Source: Micromussa lordhowensis
Taxonomy: Eukaryota > Cnidaria > Anthozoa > Scleractinia > Lobophylliidae
Reading direction: 5' to 3'
DNA: 64,000 bases
NCBI GenBank assembly: GCA_964020085.1
Contig: OZ026607.1
Coordinates: forward strand, 10,675,782-10,739,781
In this document: positions 42,700 to 55,161 of the stretch, one piece after another
Numbering within the stretch: the first letter of the stretch is position 1
Layout of the letters: each line of letters starts with the position of its first letter
Made by a program: the position numbers and the translations under genes
The notes under the pieces: model-generated
The model's database searches: none
Seen by the model: only the letters and a program-made list of their open reading frames with translations
Told to the model about the DNA's origin: nothing

Positions 42700-43640
42700 C
42701 ATTAATTTTGGTTATCAAGCTGTTTATTATACGAATGAATGCTGGATGTTTTCTTAAATAAATGCAACATGGTGATTGGTGCATTGTTACTATTGATGTC
42801 GTACATTAAACTGGCTACACATTCATGATATAGAAATGTTATGGGAAGAACGTTAGCTTCAAGAAATAAAGGAATTGCATGATCATGAACATCTGCGAAA
42901 AACAACAAACGAAGAGCCCTTTTCTGACCCCAGGCTGGAAGACCCTATGTTAAATAGGGATGGATTAGTGATTTGTAAACATTCAATAGTATTTTCCGAG
43001 GTACATAATGACGTAGTTTTGCAATAAGCCCAACATTTTTACTAATCTTTGCAGCAATAGCATCAATATGGTGCTTCCCGGAAAGATTTTTATCAATTAA
43101 TACACCAAGGTACTTAATGTAGACTTTAGACTCAAGATCAACATAATTCCTCATTGTCAAACATGCAAATTTTTGGCTGATAAGCAAGCTGTTTTTGATA
43201 AGGATGAAAGACTATGAAATTTGATTTTTTTAGTGTTAAGCGTTAATTTGTTGGCTGTTAACCAGACATAAAACTTTCCTAATTCAATATTAATTGTTGT
43301 TTCAAGAACCTTCAGATTTTTATCAGCGTAGAGGACATTGGTGTCATCAGCAAAAAGATAAAACCGAAGTTTATTTGAACATTTGTGAATAACGTTGACA
43401 TATACATGTAGCAAAAAAAGCAATGGACTGAGAACGGACCCTTGTGGCACACCACAGGTGATGATTGCTTTATCTGAGATATGCTGACCTACTTGAGTTG
43501 TTTGTGTGCGATTGTTTAAGTATGATGGACACCAATCATTAATAACCCCACAGAAGCCATAGTGGTTGAGCTTATTAAGTCTCTGCTGATTCCCAGAAGA
43601 CCCCTGCATTGCCCAGTTTTCAGTCCTGTCAGACATCTCT
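42700..43640 (-). pseudogene. CR1/Jockey-superfamily LINE RT fragment
   Basis: Minus-strand frames carry GVPQGSVLSPLLFLLHVYVN and RFYLFADDTNVLYADKNLKV (RT catalytic ADD), then YIKYLGVLIDKNLSGKHHID and AKLRHYVPRKILLNVYKSLI. Frame changes near 43160-43190 and 42945 show decay. N-terminal RT parts and the endonuclease are absent. Confidence 0.85.
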
Positions 43641-43689
43641 GGAATTCAGCAGTTATTAGCTTCAGCAGTTATTAGTGAAAGCCTTCATC

Positions 43690-44075
43690 AATTAATAGAC
43701 AAGAAAAGCATTTGGGTTTATGATATGGCAAACCATAGCGCCAGAATGCCTTCAAAGAGGATCAGTGGATTCTCAGGTCCCCAGAAACAGAAGCACATTT
43801 CAACTCTATTGCAACTGTCCAACAAAAATTCAACAGCTGCTTCCAACATTGAAATTGGCTGGCATTATTTGAAATCCAAACCAGTTTGCTATGTATCCAA
43901 GTCTTGGCAAAACATTGAAACATTATGCTGTCATTCAAAAAGAAGCCCAGGCAGTAACATGGGCAAGCGAAACATTTTCTGACTATGTGCAAGGATTGTC
44001 ATTTGTCCTTGAGACAGGCCACAAGCCACTTACTACACTCCTGAATTTGACAGAGCTCTCAAAGATGCTACCCTG
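43690..44075 (+). pseudogene. Gypsy pol fragment (RT thumb and RNase H)
   Basis: In a mix of frames the plus strand reads SPETEAHFNSIATVQQKFNS, then CYVSKSW, KEAQAVTWASETFSDYVQGL and SFVLETGHKPLTTLLN. These are the connection and RNase H segment of a mag/SPM-type gypsy element. It breaks off after TELSKML. Confidence 0.78.
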
Positions 44076-46367
44076 ATCTCGCGATTCTCCCTAGCGGGCA
44101 GGCATATTTTTCCTTCCCCTCCCCTCTCCCCATTCTTTAACCTCACACCTACTACCATACAAATTTCCCCCCACCGCAACCCACCAAAGTTACCAAATCC
44201 AAGATAGTGGCCTAATACAAAATGTGCACTCGCCCACCAATAATACACCTGCACTACAGGCAGGCTGGGAACAAGGTTGCCAACATTAAAGAATCTCCCA
44301 GAAACTAGGCATCCGACATCCCAAATCTGTAAAAAAACAACAACAACGCCAAAACACATTCTAACTGTGGTACAGGGGCCACTCTCCACCCTACAAAAAG
44401 GTCAACCAATGAGAACACAGCAGGAATGTCAATGGATGACCTCAGTGGTTGTCAAGCAGTACCAGGCTCCTCATTCATTTTTTGTGGCAACCTTGGATGG
44501 GATGCAGATGCCTCAGCATTGTATTAACCTTCAGGTAACCAAGGAGGATGCATCTCCAGTCACACAGTGACTGCTGACATGAGTGCAGCCTGTGTCATCA
44601 AACACTAATGCTAGGATCAAAGAGCACAAGAGACTTTTGCTGCATGAACTTCTGGAAGCTGACCAACCCATCAGAACAAGTCACCACAGGGTCTAATTGA
44701 AACTGCGTAGACGTTGTCACCTGCTGTTAGAGAACTCAGAGAACCCCTGAAGTATTTCGTAGTTAACGAAAGCTATGGCTGTGTAGTAGAGATCAAAGGG
44801 CTCTTACAGCCAGCTCGTTCATGTTAGAAAACTGTTCATAATTATTTTTACACACATTTTAAAGAAACATTCACTGCCATTTTGTATTTTACTATTTGTA
44901 AAGTGCGCTAAAAATATTTCATGTGACCTTTCTATCCTTATCATACATGTGTAGCTTGAGATCTCCAATGAGTCTCCAATTGATAAGTTTTCTCAAGATA
45001 AAATCTGTTATGATTACTCGCACTCACATTTGGTAAAATCACATTGTTTGATTTACCAAAAGATATATAAAGTATGTGTGTACACTGTACCACTGAATCT
45101 CAGGGATGAACATTGAATATGATATTCAAAGATTGCGTAGGCATTTTCTACCCAAATTTCAGTTAATTGGCGACCAGTCCACCAAATTAAATTTACCAAC
45201 ATAAAAAGACAAACATAAGGAAACATGACTCGCTTATCAGTAAGTAAGTAAAATGTGCCAATAAAAATGAAGAATGTGCGTAATACAATGTGTCTGCCTC
45301 GACTGTCTGCATGAGATTATGATATGAGAACCAGAACCGGAAGCATGTCTTAAAACAACACCGCTTCAGGTGTGAACATTTCGGTTCCTTCATAAATGTT
45401 ACAGATTATAGGGGTTATAGTGATTTGCTATTCTTATTCATTTTTTTGGACTATACAAGCATTAATTGCTTTTCTTTACACATGTGTATCTTAGCTTCAT
45501 TGTGTTAATCCTAACATTTACTAAGCTGTGAGGGGTAGCATGTAAGATTACTTCTGTTCGCGGTCTGCAACTTCTGGTTAGGGTAAACTTCATTTACTTC
45601 CACATAGCTTCCATCTACGCATAACTTCTGACCACATCTGCACCATTACAATAACTCATTTATCACGCATGCGCGCCATGAATGAGCTAAAAATGTAAAA
45701 GCCTGAAAACAGGTAAGGGCGTGCCCTGACAGAACCACTCTGCCATAGTCAGTGGTCACATAGTGGCTGAGACTAAACAGTCCATAGCTACACCACCCCC
45801 TGATGCCACTCCAATCACTATTTTAGTGGCAGTGCTACAGATAAACACCATCAAGACTAATACCACAGCTACCCCCAGCCTTGTAGATGGCAGCAACAGT
45901 ATTTAACCATGGAACCACATCTGAAGAGGAGTCAAATCCGTGTGCTGAAGTCCTGACAACCTGTTCACAAAGAACCATGAAACCAACAGAATGCTTGATT
46001 TGCTCATACTTGATGTAGGATTATACAGTTCGCATTGCATGCTGGGAAACAAATGTTGTGTTCATTTGCCATCTTGAATTGTTGATGGCACCAACAAAGA
46101 TCATGTGACACCTACATATTTTAACAAAATGTTGCATGTCTCAAGAAATTTTAAATTGAGGAGTTTAAACTTCAGTACATCAATCAAATTCACACCAACT
46201 AGTGGCTAGTGGTGGATATTTACCTTACAACTTTTGGCTCAGTAAATATCCAGCACAAGTCACCTCCACTGTGGGGAATAATAATTATTATTAGGTATGG
46301 ACCATTATGTAAATTTCAACTCGAGGGCTGTTGCAATAGTCATATTAAGGTTAGTTTATATGTGTAC
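44076..46367. other. Intron DNA, nothing assigned
   Basis: A pyrimidine-rich stretch (about 44100-44190) and ordinary AT-rich DNA. I found no further exon of the ACAD10/11-like gene and no transposon coding region. Confidence 0.4.
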
Positions 46368-46420
46368 CTTAGTGGGATGAATGATCAGGTTATCTAGTCT
46401 GAAATCCCCATGAACTAAAG
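46368..46420 (-). CDS. ACAD11: ACAD10/11-like exon (HGD motif of the kinase-like domain)
   Basis: A 53-nt exon reads xLVHGDFRLDNLIIHPTK. The acceptor is tttttttcatgcag and the donor AAG|gtacac. HGDxxxxN is the catalytic and ATP/metal-binding motif of aminoglycoside-phosphotransferase-like kinases. It starts with two bases of a split codon and ends in phase 0, matching the next exon. The preceding exons should lie beyond the right end of the window or are too diverged to see between 46.4 and 64 kb. Confidence 0.9.
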
Positions 46421-47044
46421 CTGCATGAAAAAAAACAAACTACAGTTAGAGGTGAATATATTAACTGCTAACCAACTATAATGGTAAAAACATACATGTC
46501 ACTAGGAAACTTCAGTCACCCCAAAAGCCTAGGGGAGAGGTCCTTTTTGTGTGTAATCAAAGTTGTATCTCTTGTAGTATAGTACGATGCCAGCAAATAA
46601 CACGGACATCAGCCAGGCTCAAAGTAACGATCTCATGTTCCAATCTGATGGGCCTTAGTGCCATAGGATTGAATCTGCCCTACACACAAACTGAACAGTA
46701 ACAGGCTCAAGTCTACCTCATGGTATGACTTAAGTCATGCAATGCGGTTTAGGTATGGACCTAAAATTCCCTCACACACTCACTCACTCACTCCATTCTG
46801 ATCTGTTAGACAATTAATTTATGCATTAAACATTCATAAACATGGATTAAACACATTTCCCCTACCACCCCTACTAGGTTTTGTTTTCTCCCCAAAGTCA
46901 AGTCATTGTCTTCTGTTCATATATCAGGGGGATGGGAAAGAGGCAGACATAGAGGAGATCAGCATCATTCAATGTTGCACCATCAAGGTGGTTTGCCCTT
47001 TGTTTTGTTCCATCCTTGATCAAAATACACCATTGCTCACCTCA
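46421..47044. other. DNA upstream of the HGD exon, nothing assigned
   Basis: I looked for the exon preceding LVHGDFR on the minus strand and did not find it. A short CACT repeat (about 46772-46790) is the only pattern. Confidence 0.4.
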
Positions 47045-47827
47045 CTAATTAAGAGGAAATGTGCGCAAGAATACTCAACTGAAAAGAAAAGGGCTTTGAA
47101 GTCTAAAAAGCAACATGACAACAGTCCCAATGATAGAATATCTGTTTGATCAGATACATCAGTTCATTTTGACGATGAGGAATCGACCAGACAGAGGAAG
47201 AAAGCAGTATACGCAATGGACTGTTTACCGCCTGGGAGAAAAGGTAAGCCTTCTTCTTTCTACTGTGTTGCATTTTGTACAACATTTATAAGCAAATCTG
47301 TTCACTACCTAGAGGTGGTCAATGGTCTATCCATGGAATCATTGTCAATGTATCAAATGAGGTAAATTCAACTGTTCATGGTCTACCAAGGCCAATAAGT
47401 GAAACACAAACCAATCTAATACAATGTAAAAGGTGTCTCGGTTACAAGCATCGCTATACTATCAGTTTCAGAACATTAGACCTAAAACTACGAAAGCCGA
47501 GGAGGGACTTCTGACTTCCGACTTGATAGCAAACCTCGGTTTCAATCAAGGATGGAGAATATGGATGAGCAGGTAAGCTTTTACCCTGTTCAGTCATTCT
47601 AATGTGATAATCTGATCGACTTGCTCATAAAGTATGCCATAGCGACCATTTGTGATCAGGAATCATTTGCTATGAACAAAGAATTTGAGCTACGAATTGC
47701 TGTTTCTGTGGCAGATATACCATGCTCAAGAGGTCCAGCGAAGCTGTCTACAGATGCAGAAGTATTTATAGATCAGGAGATGCGCAAAAATGGCAAGATG
47801 AAAAGCTGCTAGATCCAGAAGAAGCTT
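47045..47827 (+). repeat. Duplicated segment, copy 1 (uninterrupted)
   Basis: About 780 bp here recur at 52239-52963 and, after an 11-kb insertion, at 63943-64000. The two predicted frames inside each copy translate identically, so identity is near 100%. The segment contains two transposon remnants, described separately. The TATTTA at 47763-47768 is the empty target site of the large element at 52964-63936. Confidence 0.93.
47275..47514 (+). pseudogene. Helitron-like DUF6570-type fragment
   Basis: LPRGGQWSIHGIIVNVSNEV followed by VHGLPRPISETQTNLIQCKR and LGYKHRYT resembles the GGQ..I.G..VNVP...LPR...LKR.L.YK segment. That segment lies N-terminal of the Rep/helicase in many animal Helitron proteins. 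No replication initiator or helicase is present. Confidence 0.6.
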
Positions 47828-47890
47828 GCAAAACGTGGGATTACCATGAGTTCATCCACCACACGAGGGTCTCAACACCGCCAAGGCTTA
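47700..47890 (+). pseudogene. Tc1-like transposase fragment
   Basis: GPAKLSTDAEVFIDQEMRKN, a stop and frame change, then IQKKLAKRGITMSSST form the linker and second HTH of a Tc1-like transposase. It is related to the fragment at 40370. The second copy of this stretch is split by the large element at 52964. Confidence 0.7.
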
Positions 47891-48189
47891 TTAGGTTAAA
47901 AACTTGTAATAAATGTGAGAAACAAATCCTGGTTGTACTTCTGTAATGGAGGTCTTCCAGAATTATTTATCCCTGTAATTTTAAGAGTCCCAAAGAATAT
48001 ACTACAAAAGCAACGCAAATGGAGCAAAGTATACCCAGTACTTTTATAACAAATTAACCACAAGGGGGCTGGGATGGAATAAACAACAGCTGGATGGTTT
48101 TGCAAGCATTCAGCATGGACAACATTCTCGTTTTCTATAAAAGCAGAGAACCTAGAAACTTTTATGTTCAAAGGAGGCTTTGAAATTGG

Positions 48190-49022
48190 GTCAAGGGCCC
48201 ATGGTCATTCATGATGGTGCGTAACGAATTGACCTTCATTGGTCAAGTTATACTACGTGGAACATGAATTGTAATACCCAAAGTGTTGAGATCAAGGGTT
48301 TTAGAACTTGCGCACGAAGGTCACCAGGGAATAGTCAAAATGAAGGAGAGAAGGTCTAAAGTCTGGTGGCCAGGAGTTGATAATGATGCAGAACGGAAGT
48401 GCCGGGAATGTTACGGGTGCCAACTGGTTACAAAGGAGACAATCACTCTGCCTGTGAAAATAACCAGGATGCCAGAGAGGCCATGGCAAGATCTAGCACT
48501 GGACTTACTTGGGCCTATGCCAACAGGAGAACATCTGCTGGTCCTAGTGGACTACTTCAGCCGATGGGTGGAAGTCTTGGGGATCAGGTCCAATTAAAGT
48601 CATCTCAAGGCGTGCAATACAAGCGAAACATTCAGCATGTGAAGCAGTTTGTTACGCCAGCTACAGAGCCAAGGGGACCGAGCGTTGCAGAGCCTGCAGA
48701 AGTACCTTGTGAACAAATGTGTGGACAAGAACCCACATCCAGCCCAGAGATGGGAACCAGTGCAGGGTCAGTTGAGGATCAGAGCCCTATCCAGCAACAG
48801 CTGTTACCAAGGAGATAAGGGAGAGTCACCCGACCTCCTGAGAGATTCAGTGACTATGTCGCCACCTAATGGCGTTTGTGGTTTCCAAGTGACACTGACT
48901 TTGATCGTACTGTACTTACAGTTTTTCTATTTACCTGATCGGACATTGTTGACAATTTTGACATTGCTTATGCTATTTTGTTGAGATTTATGTTAGGTTT
49001 TATAAGCGGAGAAAGAGGAAGA
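48190..49022 (+). pseudogene. Gypsy integrase and pol 3' end, internally deleted
   Basis: RNELTFIGQVILRGT leads into VLELAHEGHQG...WWPGVDNDAERKCRECYGC, the HHCC domain of integrase. PWQDLALDLLGPMPTGEHLL and VDYFSRWVEV, the start of the catalytic core, follow. After 48595 the sequence jumps to a P/E-rich C-terminal tail ending RPPERFSDYV, so most of the integrase core is deleted. GCGGAGAAAGAGGAAGA (about 49005-49022) is the polypurine tract. Confidence 0.85.
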
Positions 49023-49250
49023 TGTGGTGTCCTGTGGATATCCGGGACTATGAACAGTGGTCACATGGCCGAACGAGTGGGTGTTCATGTGTGTATGAGC
49101 GGGAGTTCGAAGGGTGACTTTGTGTTGCTCGAGTTATTGACCATAGTAAGACTTGTAAGCAAGTCTGTCTTGAGGCAATTTACCGTGGTCAAGATATTGT
49201 TGCCGCCTTACCCACTGGATTATTAGGAAAGTCAGTCAAGTTCATCTTCT
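49023..49250 (+). repeat. Probable LTR of the deleted gypsy element
   Basis: The sequence begins TGTGGTGTCC immediately after the polypurine tract. I cannot place the end exactly because no partner LTR is in the window. Confidence 0.5.
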
Positions 49251-50059
49251 TCAACAAAATCAACTGTAGACAATGAGCAGTGCAATCCTGGGCACAATCT
49301 CATCCTGTAGTAATTGATGTTTCTCCTTTGAATACGCTCGATCAAATTGATGCAAGGAACATAAGAATGTCTCTACCAAATGTATAGCTTTCTCCATGTA
49401 AAGCTATGGCAGTCTCTGAACTAAAGCTGGACGAAGATAAATATGATAAGATATTTGTGATGAGAAGCAACACAATGCCGTGCTTGCAAAAAGTTCTAAT
49501 CAAATTGCAGGGCCCGGCGTCACATTAGACAGGTGTCAAACTCTGCAAAGCGCTGTGCAGTTAACAGCGGAAACCATTCAGACCTATGACCTCTAAAAAG
49601 TTTGCTGTAACACAGTCAAACGATTCCACTCTACTTATAATTTCCATTTCTCTTAATAACACAGCATAAAGTGCCCGTCAGAAATATGTGTGAGCTCGAG
49701 GCTGAGCCAATGGTGCAGTAACAAGTCTTTTCCCCCTTTTGCTACTTGAAAACTTAAAATGATGTCAACAAGGCTTCATCAACAAAAACATATTATAAAC
49801 ACCTTTTACTTTTGGTAGCAAGAGCTTGAAGTTTAATGAAGTTTAATGAAAAAATCAAAAGACTATTATTATTCACAGTCTGTCTCTGCCCACAAATAGC
49901 AGAGGCTAATTGCGGTGGGCGGAGCTACACACAGTCCATGGTTAAACTAGTAATTATCAATTTACAACAATACAACGATATTAGATTAAATACAACAATA
50001 TTAAATACAAGGGAAAAAAAGAAAAACAAGATGACATGAAAACGAAAACAGGAGGATAT
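49251..50059. other. DNA without a recognised gene
   Basis: A 41-codon plus-strand frame starting ATGGCAGTCTCTGAACTAAA (49405) has a coding-like composition, but I cannot assign it. Confidence 0.35.
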
Positions 50060-51260
50060 GAAGTTTAAGAAGGCCTAACAAAAACTATGCATTTTATACA
50101 TATATTTGGTAAAATTTGCAATTTTATACAGAAGAATAGGTGTTTCAACATAATTGTCTTCAGCCTCCATGATTAAGAATAGCAAATCATGTACATGCTT
50201 TTTAAAGGCACTTTTAGGGAGTTGTCAAAACTTGTGGGAATTCCAGAGTTTAGCTCCAAATCTGGCAAAAGACCTTTGATTTAGGCTCAGACTCTAGGAT
50301 TTAATATAAAAGTTGCCTGAAGAGAAGCTCCTGGTCTTGTGCGTATGTATTTTATTAACTTTAGTAAAGAGATCACTGATAATAGACGGAACAGACAAAT
50401 GTGAGATGTCATACATTAAAGAAGAAACAGTTTCAACATAGAGCATATTTATGGGGAGAATATTTGAGGTGATAAACAAAGACACAGCATGTGCTCTGGG
50501 CTCAGAAAATTACATTAACCGGAGGACACGTTTTTGCAGTATAAGGAGTTTTTGTAGATGGGTTTTAGCAGCTTGACCCCAAGCAGCTAAATCATAAGAC
50601 ATGTAAGGAAATATCAAGGAATGATAGATATTTAAAAGAGTACATAGAGGAACAAAGTGCCTAAGGCGAGCAATGACTCCAATAATTTTACTTATTTTTA
50701 ATGCAATGTATTCAATATGAAATTTCCAGCTCAAATTACTATCCAGTCAAATTCCAAGATATTTTACATGTTCCTTGCATTCAAGAGAAGTGAAAGTATG
50801 GGTGCTGTTATCAAACATTTTGATATTTACCGAATAACCCAGCTTACACTGATAAGGACGGAAAATGACATAATTTGACTTTTTAGAATTGAGGGTTAGT
50901 TTATTTGCATTTAACCATTCAGAGACTTTAAGCAGTTCGTTATTGACAGTTTCCTCAAAAGATTTCAAGTTTTTCGTCTGCATACAGCAAATTAGTGTCA
51001 TCAGCAAAGAGACAGAATGATAATTTATTGGAAGAATTATGAATATCAGTGATGCAGATCAAGAATAACAACGGACCTAACACGGAGCCTTGAGAAACAC
51101 CACATGAGATCTGACTTTTGGGAGATTAATAAGTATTGACTTCATGCAGTTACTTGTGATCGGCCTAGGAGGTATGAAGAAAACCAGTCATTAATGATGC
51201 CCCTAATGCCTTTTTGGAGGGAAGATGACAGGATGAACAATTGTTAAACTGACTATGGTC
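50060..51260 (-). pseudogene. CR1/Jockey-superfamily LINE fragment (RT C-terminal half)
   Basis: Minus-strand frames read LLKVSEWLNANKLTLNSKKS, YVIFRPYQCKLGY, HIEYIALKISKIIGVIARLR and LLILQKRVLRLM, and then the C-terminal LPINMLYVETVSSLMYDI. The catalytic region just upstream (about 51000) has a frameshift. It is related to, but not the same copy as, 42700-43640. Confidence 0.83.
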
Positions 51261-52238
51261 TAAAATAATATTTTGACCAAAGTATGGTAGTTCGTGAAAT
51301 AAAGAACGTCTTTGTAAATTCAATTGACTATTCATATCTGCGGTATGACTATACAAAAAAGAAGAAAAGAGAACAATACTTATCAGTGTTGGGAAATCAA
51401 GTTTCCCCAGCTAAGAGCTTTTCTCAAAACTGGATAGAAACCTGGATTGTGAATCTTGGTGAGAGGCATTATTGAATGCTTATAAGCCATTGCTAACTAA
51501 TATTATTTTAAATTTGCCCAAAGTGAGGAAAAACTAAATTGTTCTTAGGCCATTTTCAATATATAAAAATTCTAACAGTTATGAGGCTTAGGGGAATAAA
51601 ACAACAGAAATTAATTATTCATCCCTCAACCTTGATGTGATTTCTTTATTGTATTCCTGCAAGCCTCGAAGTTAGAATTGTAATACATCAAAAATGACCT
51701 ATTAGTACATGTGGGTGTTGTCATTATCACAGTTAACAAAATTAAGTGTAAAATTATTAGCAGTGTATAGTGTATGGTGTATAGAAGGTAATCAGTAAAT
51801 AAACGTGATCATACAATCAAAAGCAGTTTTTTGAATATTAATGAACTGATGAAACAAGATTTATGATAAATAACACAACGAGAATGGTACAGATCATAGC
51901 AACAATTCTGGGGTTGATTGAGAGTACCTGTATTATGGCAGAAGTAAAGGCAATGTTTGCAACAGCCAGTGCTACAGAGAGGAGTCAGTGAGAGAGTAAA
52001 GGCAAGCACTCTGGACTATGATTACAAGTACCTTTTTTAACTAAAATAGTGATAACAGTTACACCAGTGAGTAATAGTAACAAGAGTCTTGAGGCTGTGA
52101 GGTACAAAGCAGCAATCTACTCGTTATTAGACCCACCATTTGTCCTCACCAAATCCCTCAATATGTTGTTTTGCTGTACTCAACCATTTTGATTGCTTCT
52201 CTTAATTCTCAAATTGCAACATTTCAGGGGCATGCTTA
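51261..52238. other. DNA without a recognised gene
   Basis: Nothing beyond chance-length frames. Confidence 0.35.
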
Positions 52239-52963
52239 ATTAATTAAGAGGAAATGTGCGCAAGAATACTCAACTGAAAAGAAAAGGGCTTTGAAGTCTA
52301 AAAAGCAACATGACAACAGTCCCAATGATAGAATATCTGTTTGATCAGATACATCAGTTCATTTTGACGATGAGGAATCGACCAGACAGAGGAAGAAAGC
52401 AGTATACGCAATGGACTGTTTACCGCCTGGGAGAAAAGGTAAGCCTTCTTCTTTCTACTGTGTTGCATTTTGTACAACATTTATAAGCAAATCTGTTCAC
52501 TACCTAGAGGTGGTCAATGGTCTATCCATGGAATCATTGTCAATGTATCAAATGAGGTAAATTCAACTGTTCATGGTCTACCAAGGCCAATAAGTGAAAC
52601 ACAAACCAATCTAATACAATGTAAAAGGTGTCTCGGTTACAAGCATCGCTATACTATCAGTTTCAGAACATTAGACCTAAAACTACGAAAGCCGAGGAGG
52701 GACTTCTGACTTCCGACTTGATAGCAAACCTCGGTTTCAATCAAGGATGGAGAATATGGATGAGCAGGTAAGCTTTTACCCTGTTCAGTCATTCTAATGT
52801 GATAATCTGATCGACTTGCTCATAAAGTATGCCATAGCGACCATTTGTGATCAGGAATCATTTGCTATGAACAAAGAATTTGAGCTACGAATTGCTGTTT
52901 CTGTGGCAGATATACCATGCTCAAGAGGTCCAGCGAAGCTGTCTACAGATGCAGAAGTATTTA
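52239..52963 (+). repeat. Duplicated segment, copy 2 (interrupted)
   Basis: It repeats 47045-47768, including the Helitron-like and Tc1-like fragments. It breaks at TATTTA (52958-52963), where the 10.97-kb element begins, and resumes at 63943. Confidence 0.93.
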
Positions 52964-55161
52964 ACACTTGTTCAATTTAATTGGGACTCATTCAAAATAA
53001 TTGGGAGTAATTAGTGTTAGCTGTTATTGCCTGTTATCAGGCGTTAGAGCCAATCAGGGTCAAGCTTATCTTTGCTTCAAAGACAGTCTAATGTTATCCG
53101 CTAACAAATCCATTATATCCAATGGCAAGCTTGTTATTGAATAACAGGATAACAGGCAATAACACCTCAAGTTTCACCAGCTAATATTAGTCATTTCAAC
53201 CAATGAGAAGCTTAGGAGCAAAAATAACTATTCACTACAGCAAAGAGAAAACTGACTTGATGACATATGTCTGGCATACGTTGAATACTGAAGAAGTCAA
53301 TTCAACCTTATTTCAGTCATTTTACTCTTATAACTTGTTATCTTTTTACTATGAGATCAGATGAAAAAGAGAAATTTCTATCATAGATAAACCTGAAACG
53401 CTTAGATAAACTGTTGGCCTGAATTATGCTCTAAGGCTACACGAGATAAAATCATGCCAAATGTACATTGTAATCTGTACTATGAAAATCAGATTGAGTT
53501 CACAGAAGAAATTTCGACACAAATTCTAGAAAAGTGTATAGTTTGTGAACATAAATGAAACCCTTCAAATCCATCTAGACCACCGGAAATGTGGCACTGA
53601 TCAAATGACAACCGTTGACATTCCACTGCATTCCAGCACGCAATGATCTAGTGTTGCTTCTTTATTGCCATATGCCAACTCGTTAGAACAAAACTTTGAT
53701 CGCATGAATGTCCTGCACTCCGCTGTGACTTAAAGGACGATAACTGTTAAAATAAATGGCGAGAACATGCATTTAGAAACAGCCCGACTATTGTCTTCCT
53801 GAAAAGTAGGTCATTGTTGTTTCTGCTCTGGGCCATGGGAAAGAAATTACTGAAAGAGTAAGCTCAATGATGTTAACGTGAACACTTGGTTTTAAATACA
53901 GACAGCAACAACTCAAATGAACAACGAGCTGGCAAGAAAGTTGAGCAGCAAAAACGCCTACACTATCGCATTTCTTTCGAGAATTCAGCGCAATTTGCCA
54001 CGCTAACAAAAATACGGAAAGAGTATTAAATCATGTTCGCACAAAAACTTTGTTTAAAACAATAAATGAACAACGAGAAGGCATGAAATTTAAGTAGCAA
54101 AATTTAGCTTAAACTTATCGTACAATGTATTTTAAAATTTCGAATAAGAATTAATTGAATAGCGCAAATTCTCTGCTCCTTTTAGCCGTGCACTTCCAAA
54201 TCTGTCTGACAAAACAAAAAATACTCAGAAGCTGACAAAGCGACACGATTTAGTGGCAAACAAAACGTTAATATTTGACCGATGCTATGGCAGACGTGTT
54301 TTCCCTTAACCTAGACTTTCTCATTGACCCTGTTTTCCCATTCAAGGTGCATCGGATGTCAGCCATTTTACAGTCGAAACTCGATCAGTACATGTATAAC
54401 TTTAAAACTTTGCCATTCTATTACAAGCTGCAAAATTTACGTTTTGGCTTGATAGAAAATATAATTTCCAATCAGTCACAATCGTGGACACAATAAACAC
54501 AATGCAATATTTTGGCGCCAAAGTGTGGGTTCTTTTTTCCGCCAAAAATTCCCCGGAAAAATTCCCACCGTCATTTCTAATGGTGACTGTAAAGCGCATT
54601 TAGCGTGTGCACACAAAATCTTTGAAGATATTCAACGTAACGAACAGAGATGATTAAACTTATAATCCGAAAATTGAGAATGAACCAGAATATACGAACA
54701 CAAGTCGAACTCACCTCCTCATGAAACCAATCACGCTATATTGGCCTCCACTCGCCATCCGGTGTTGTCTTCTGTCTTCCGAGACCATTTTTTAAAACTT
54801 CTGCATTTGTTTATACATAATTATGTCAACAAGACTGCTTTAATGACGTTGTAATATTTCAGTATACTACATGGAGTATTTACCGGCATCATTTTGGATT
54901 TTGCCTCAGCACAAAAAAGGCTACGAGAACGCTGAAGTCGATGAACACATGCTCAGAAGACCAAATTATATTCCTGGCGGGGGAGGGTGCGGACAACATT
55001 CAACGTTGAACTTTGAGTGTGCGTGTCTTTTATTCAACAATCAACTATCAGTAGAAGCTCAAGTATATACAGAAAATGACCATTCATTCAACTTCTTCCT
55101 CAGCATAAATTTCAAAAATAATTTATAACTATTTTAACACGGTATGTGGTCCCGTGCAGCC
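52964..55161 (+). repeat. Left terminal inverted repeat, outer part
   Basis: About 2.2 kb match the reverse complement of about 61600-63936 with a few per cent differences and small indels. Examples are GGATAACAGGCAATAACACC, TTGTTTCTGCTCTGGGCCAT and GGAGTATTTACCGGCATCAT. No selection on a protein is apparent in it. Confidence 0.93.

Larger units (their letters stand above)
5336..46420 (-). other. ACAD11: Host gene: ACAD10/ACAD11-type acyl-CoA dehydrogenase (partial, five exons)
   Basis: Five minus-strand exons, read from 46420 down to 5336, encode consecutive protein segments in the order known for ACAD10/ACAD11. These start with LVHGDFRLDN (catalytic HGD loop) and LDWELSTLGDP (Brenner-like metal-binding DW) of the phosphotransferase-like domain. 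GIPSEEQF...NWNYYLALSFFRMAAIAQ, GVYSRALQGNAS and a helix leading into FMEKYVYPAE, the start of the ACAD domain, follow. Donors and acceptors are GT-AG and every phase matches (0, 1, 0, 2, 0). Family members oxidise long or unusual acyl-CoAs, including 4-hydroxyacyl-CoA, in mitochondria or peroxisomes. The gene spans more than 41 kb here, and its introns hold nearly all the transposons. The choice between ACAD10 and ACAD11 is open. Confidence 0.9.
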
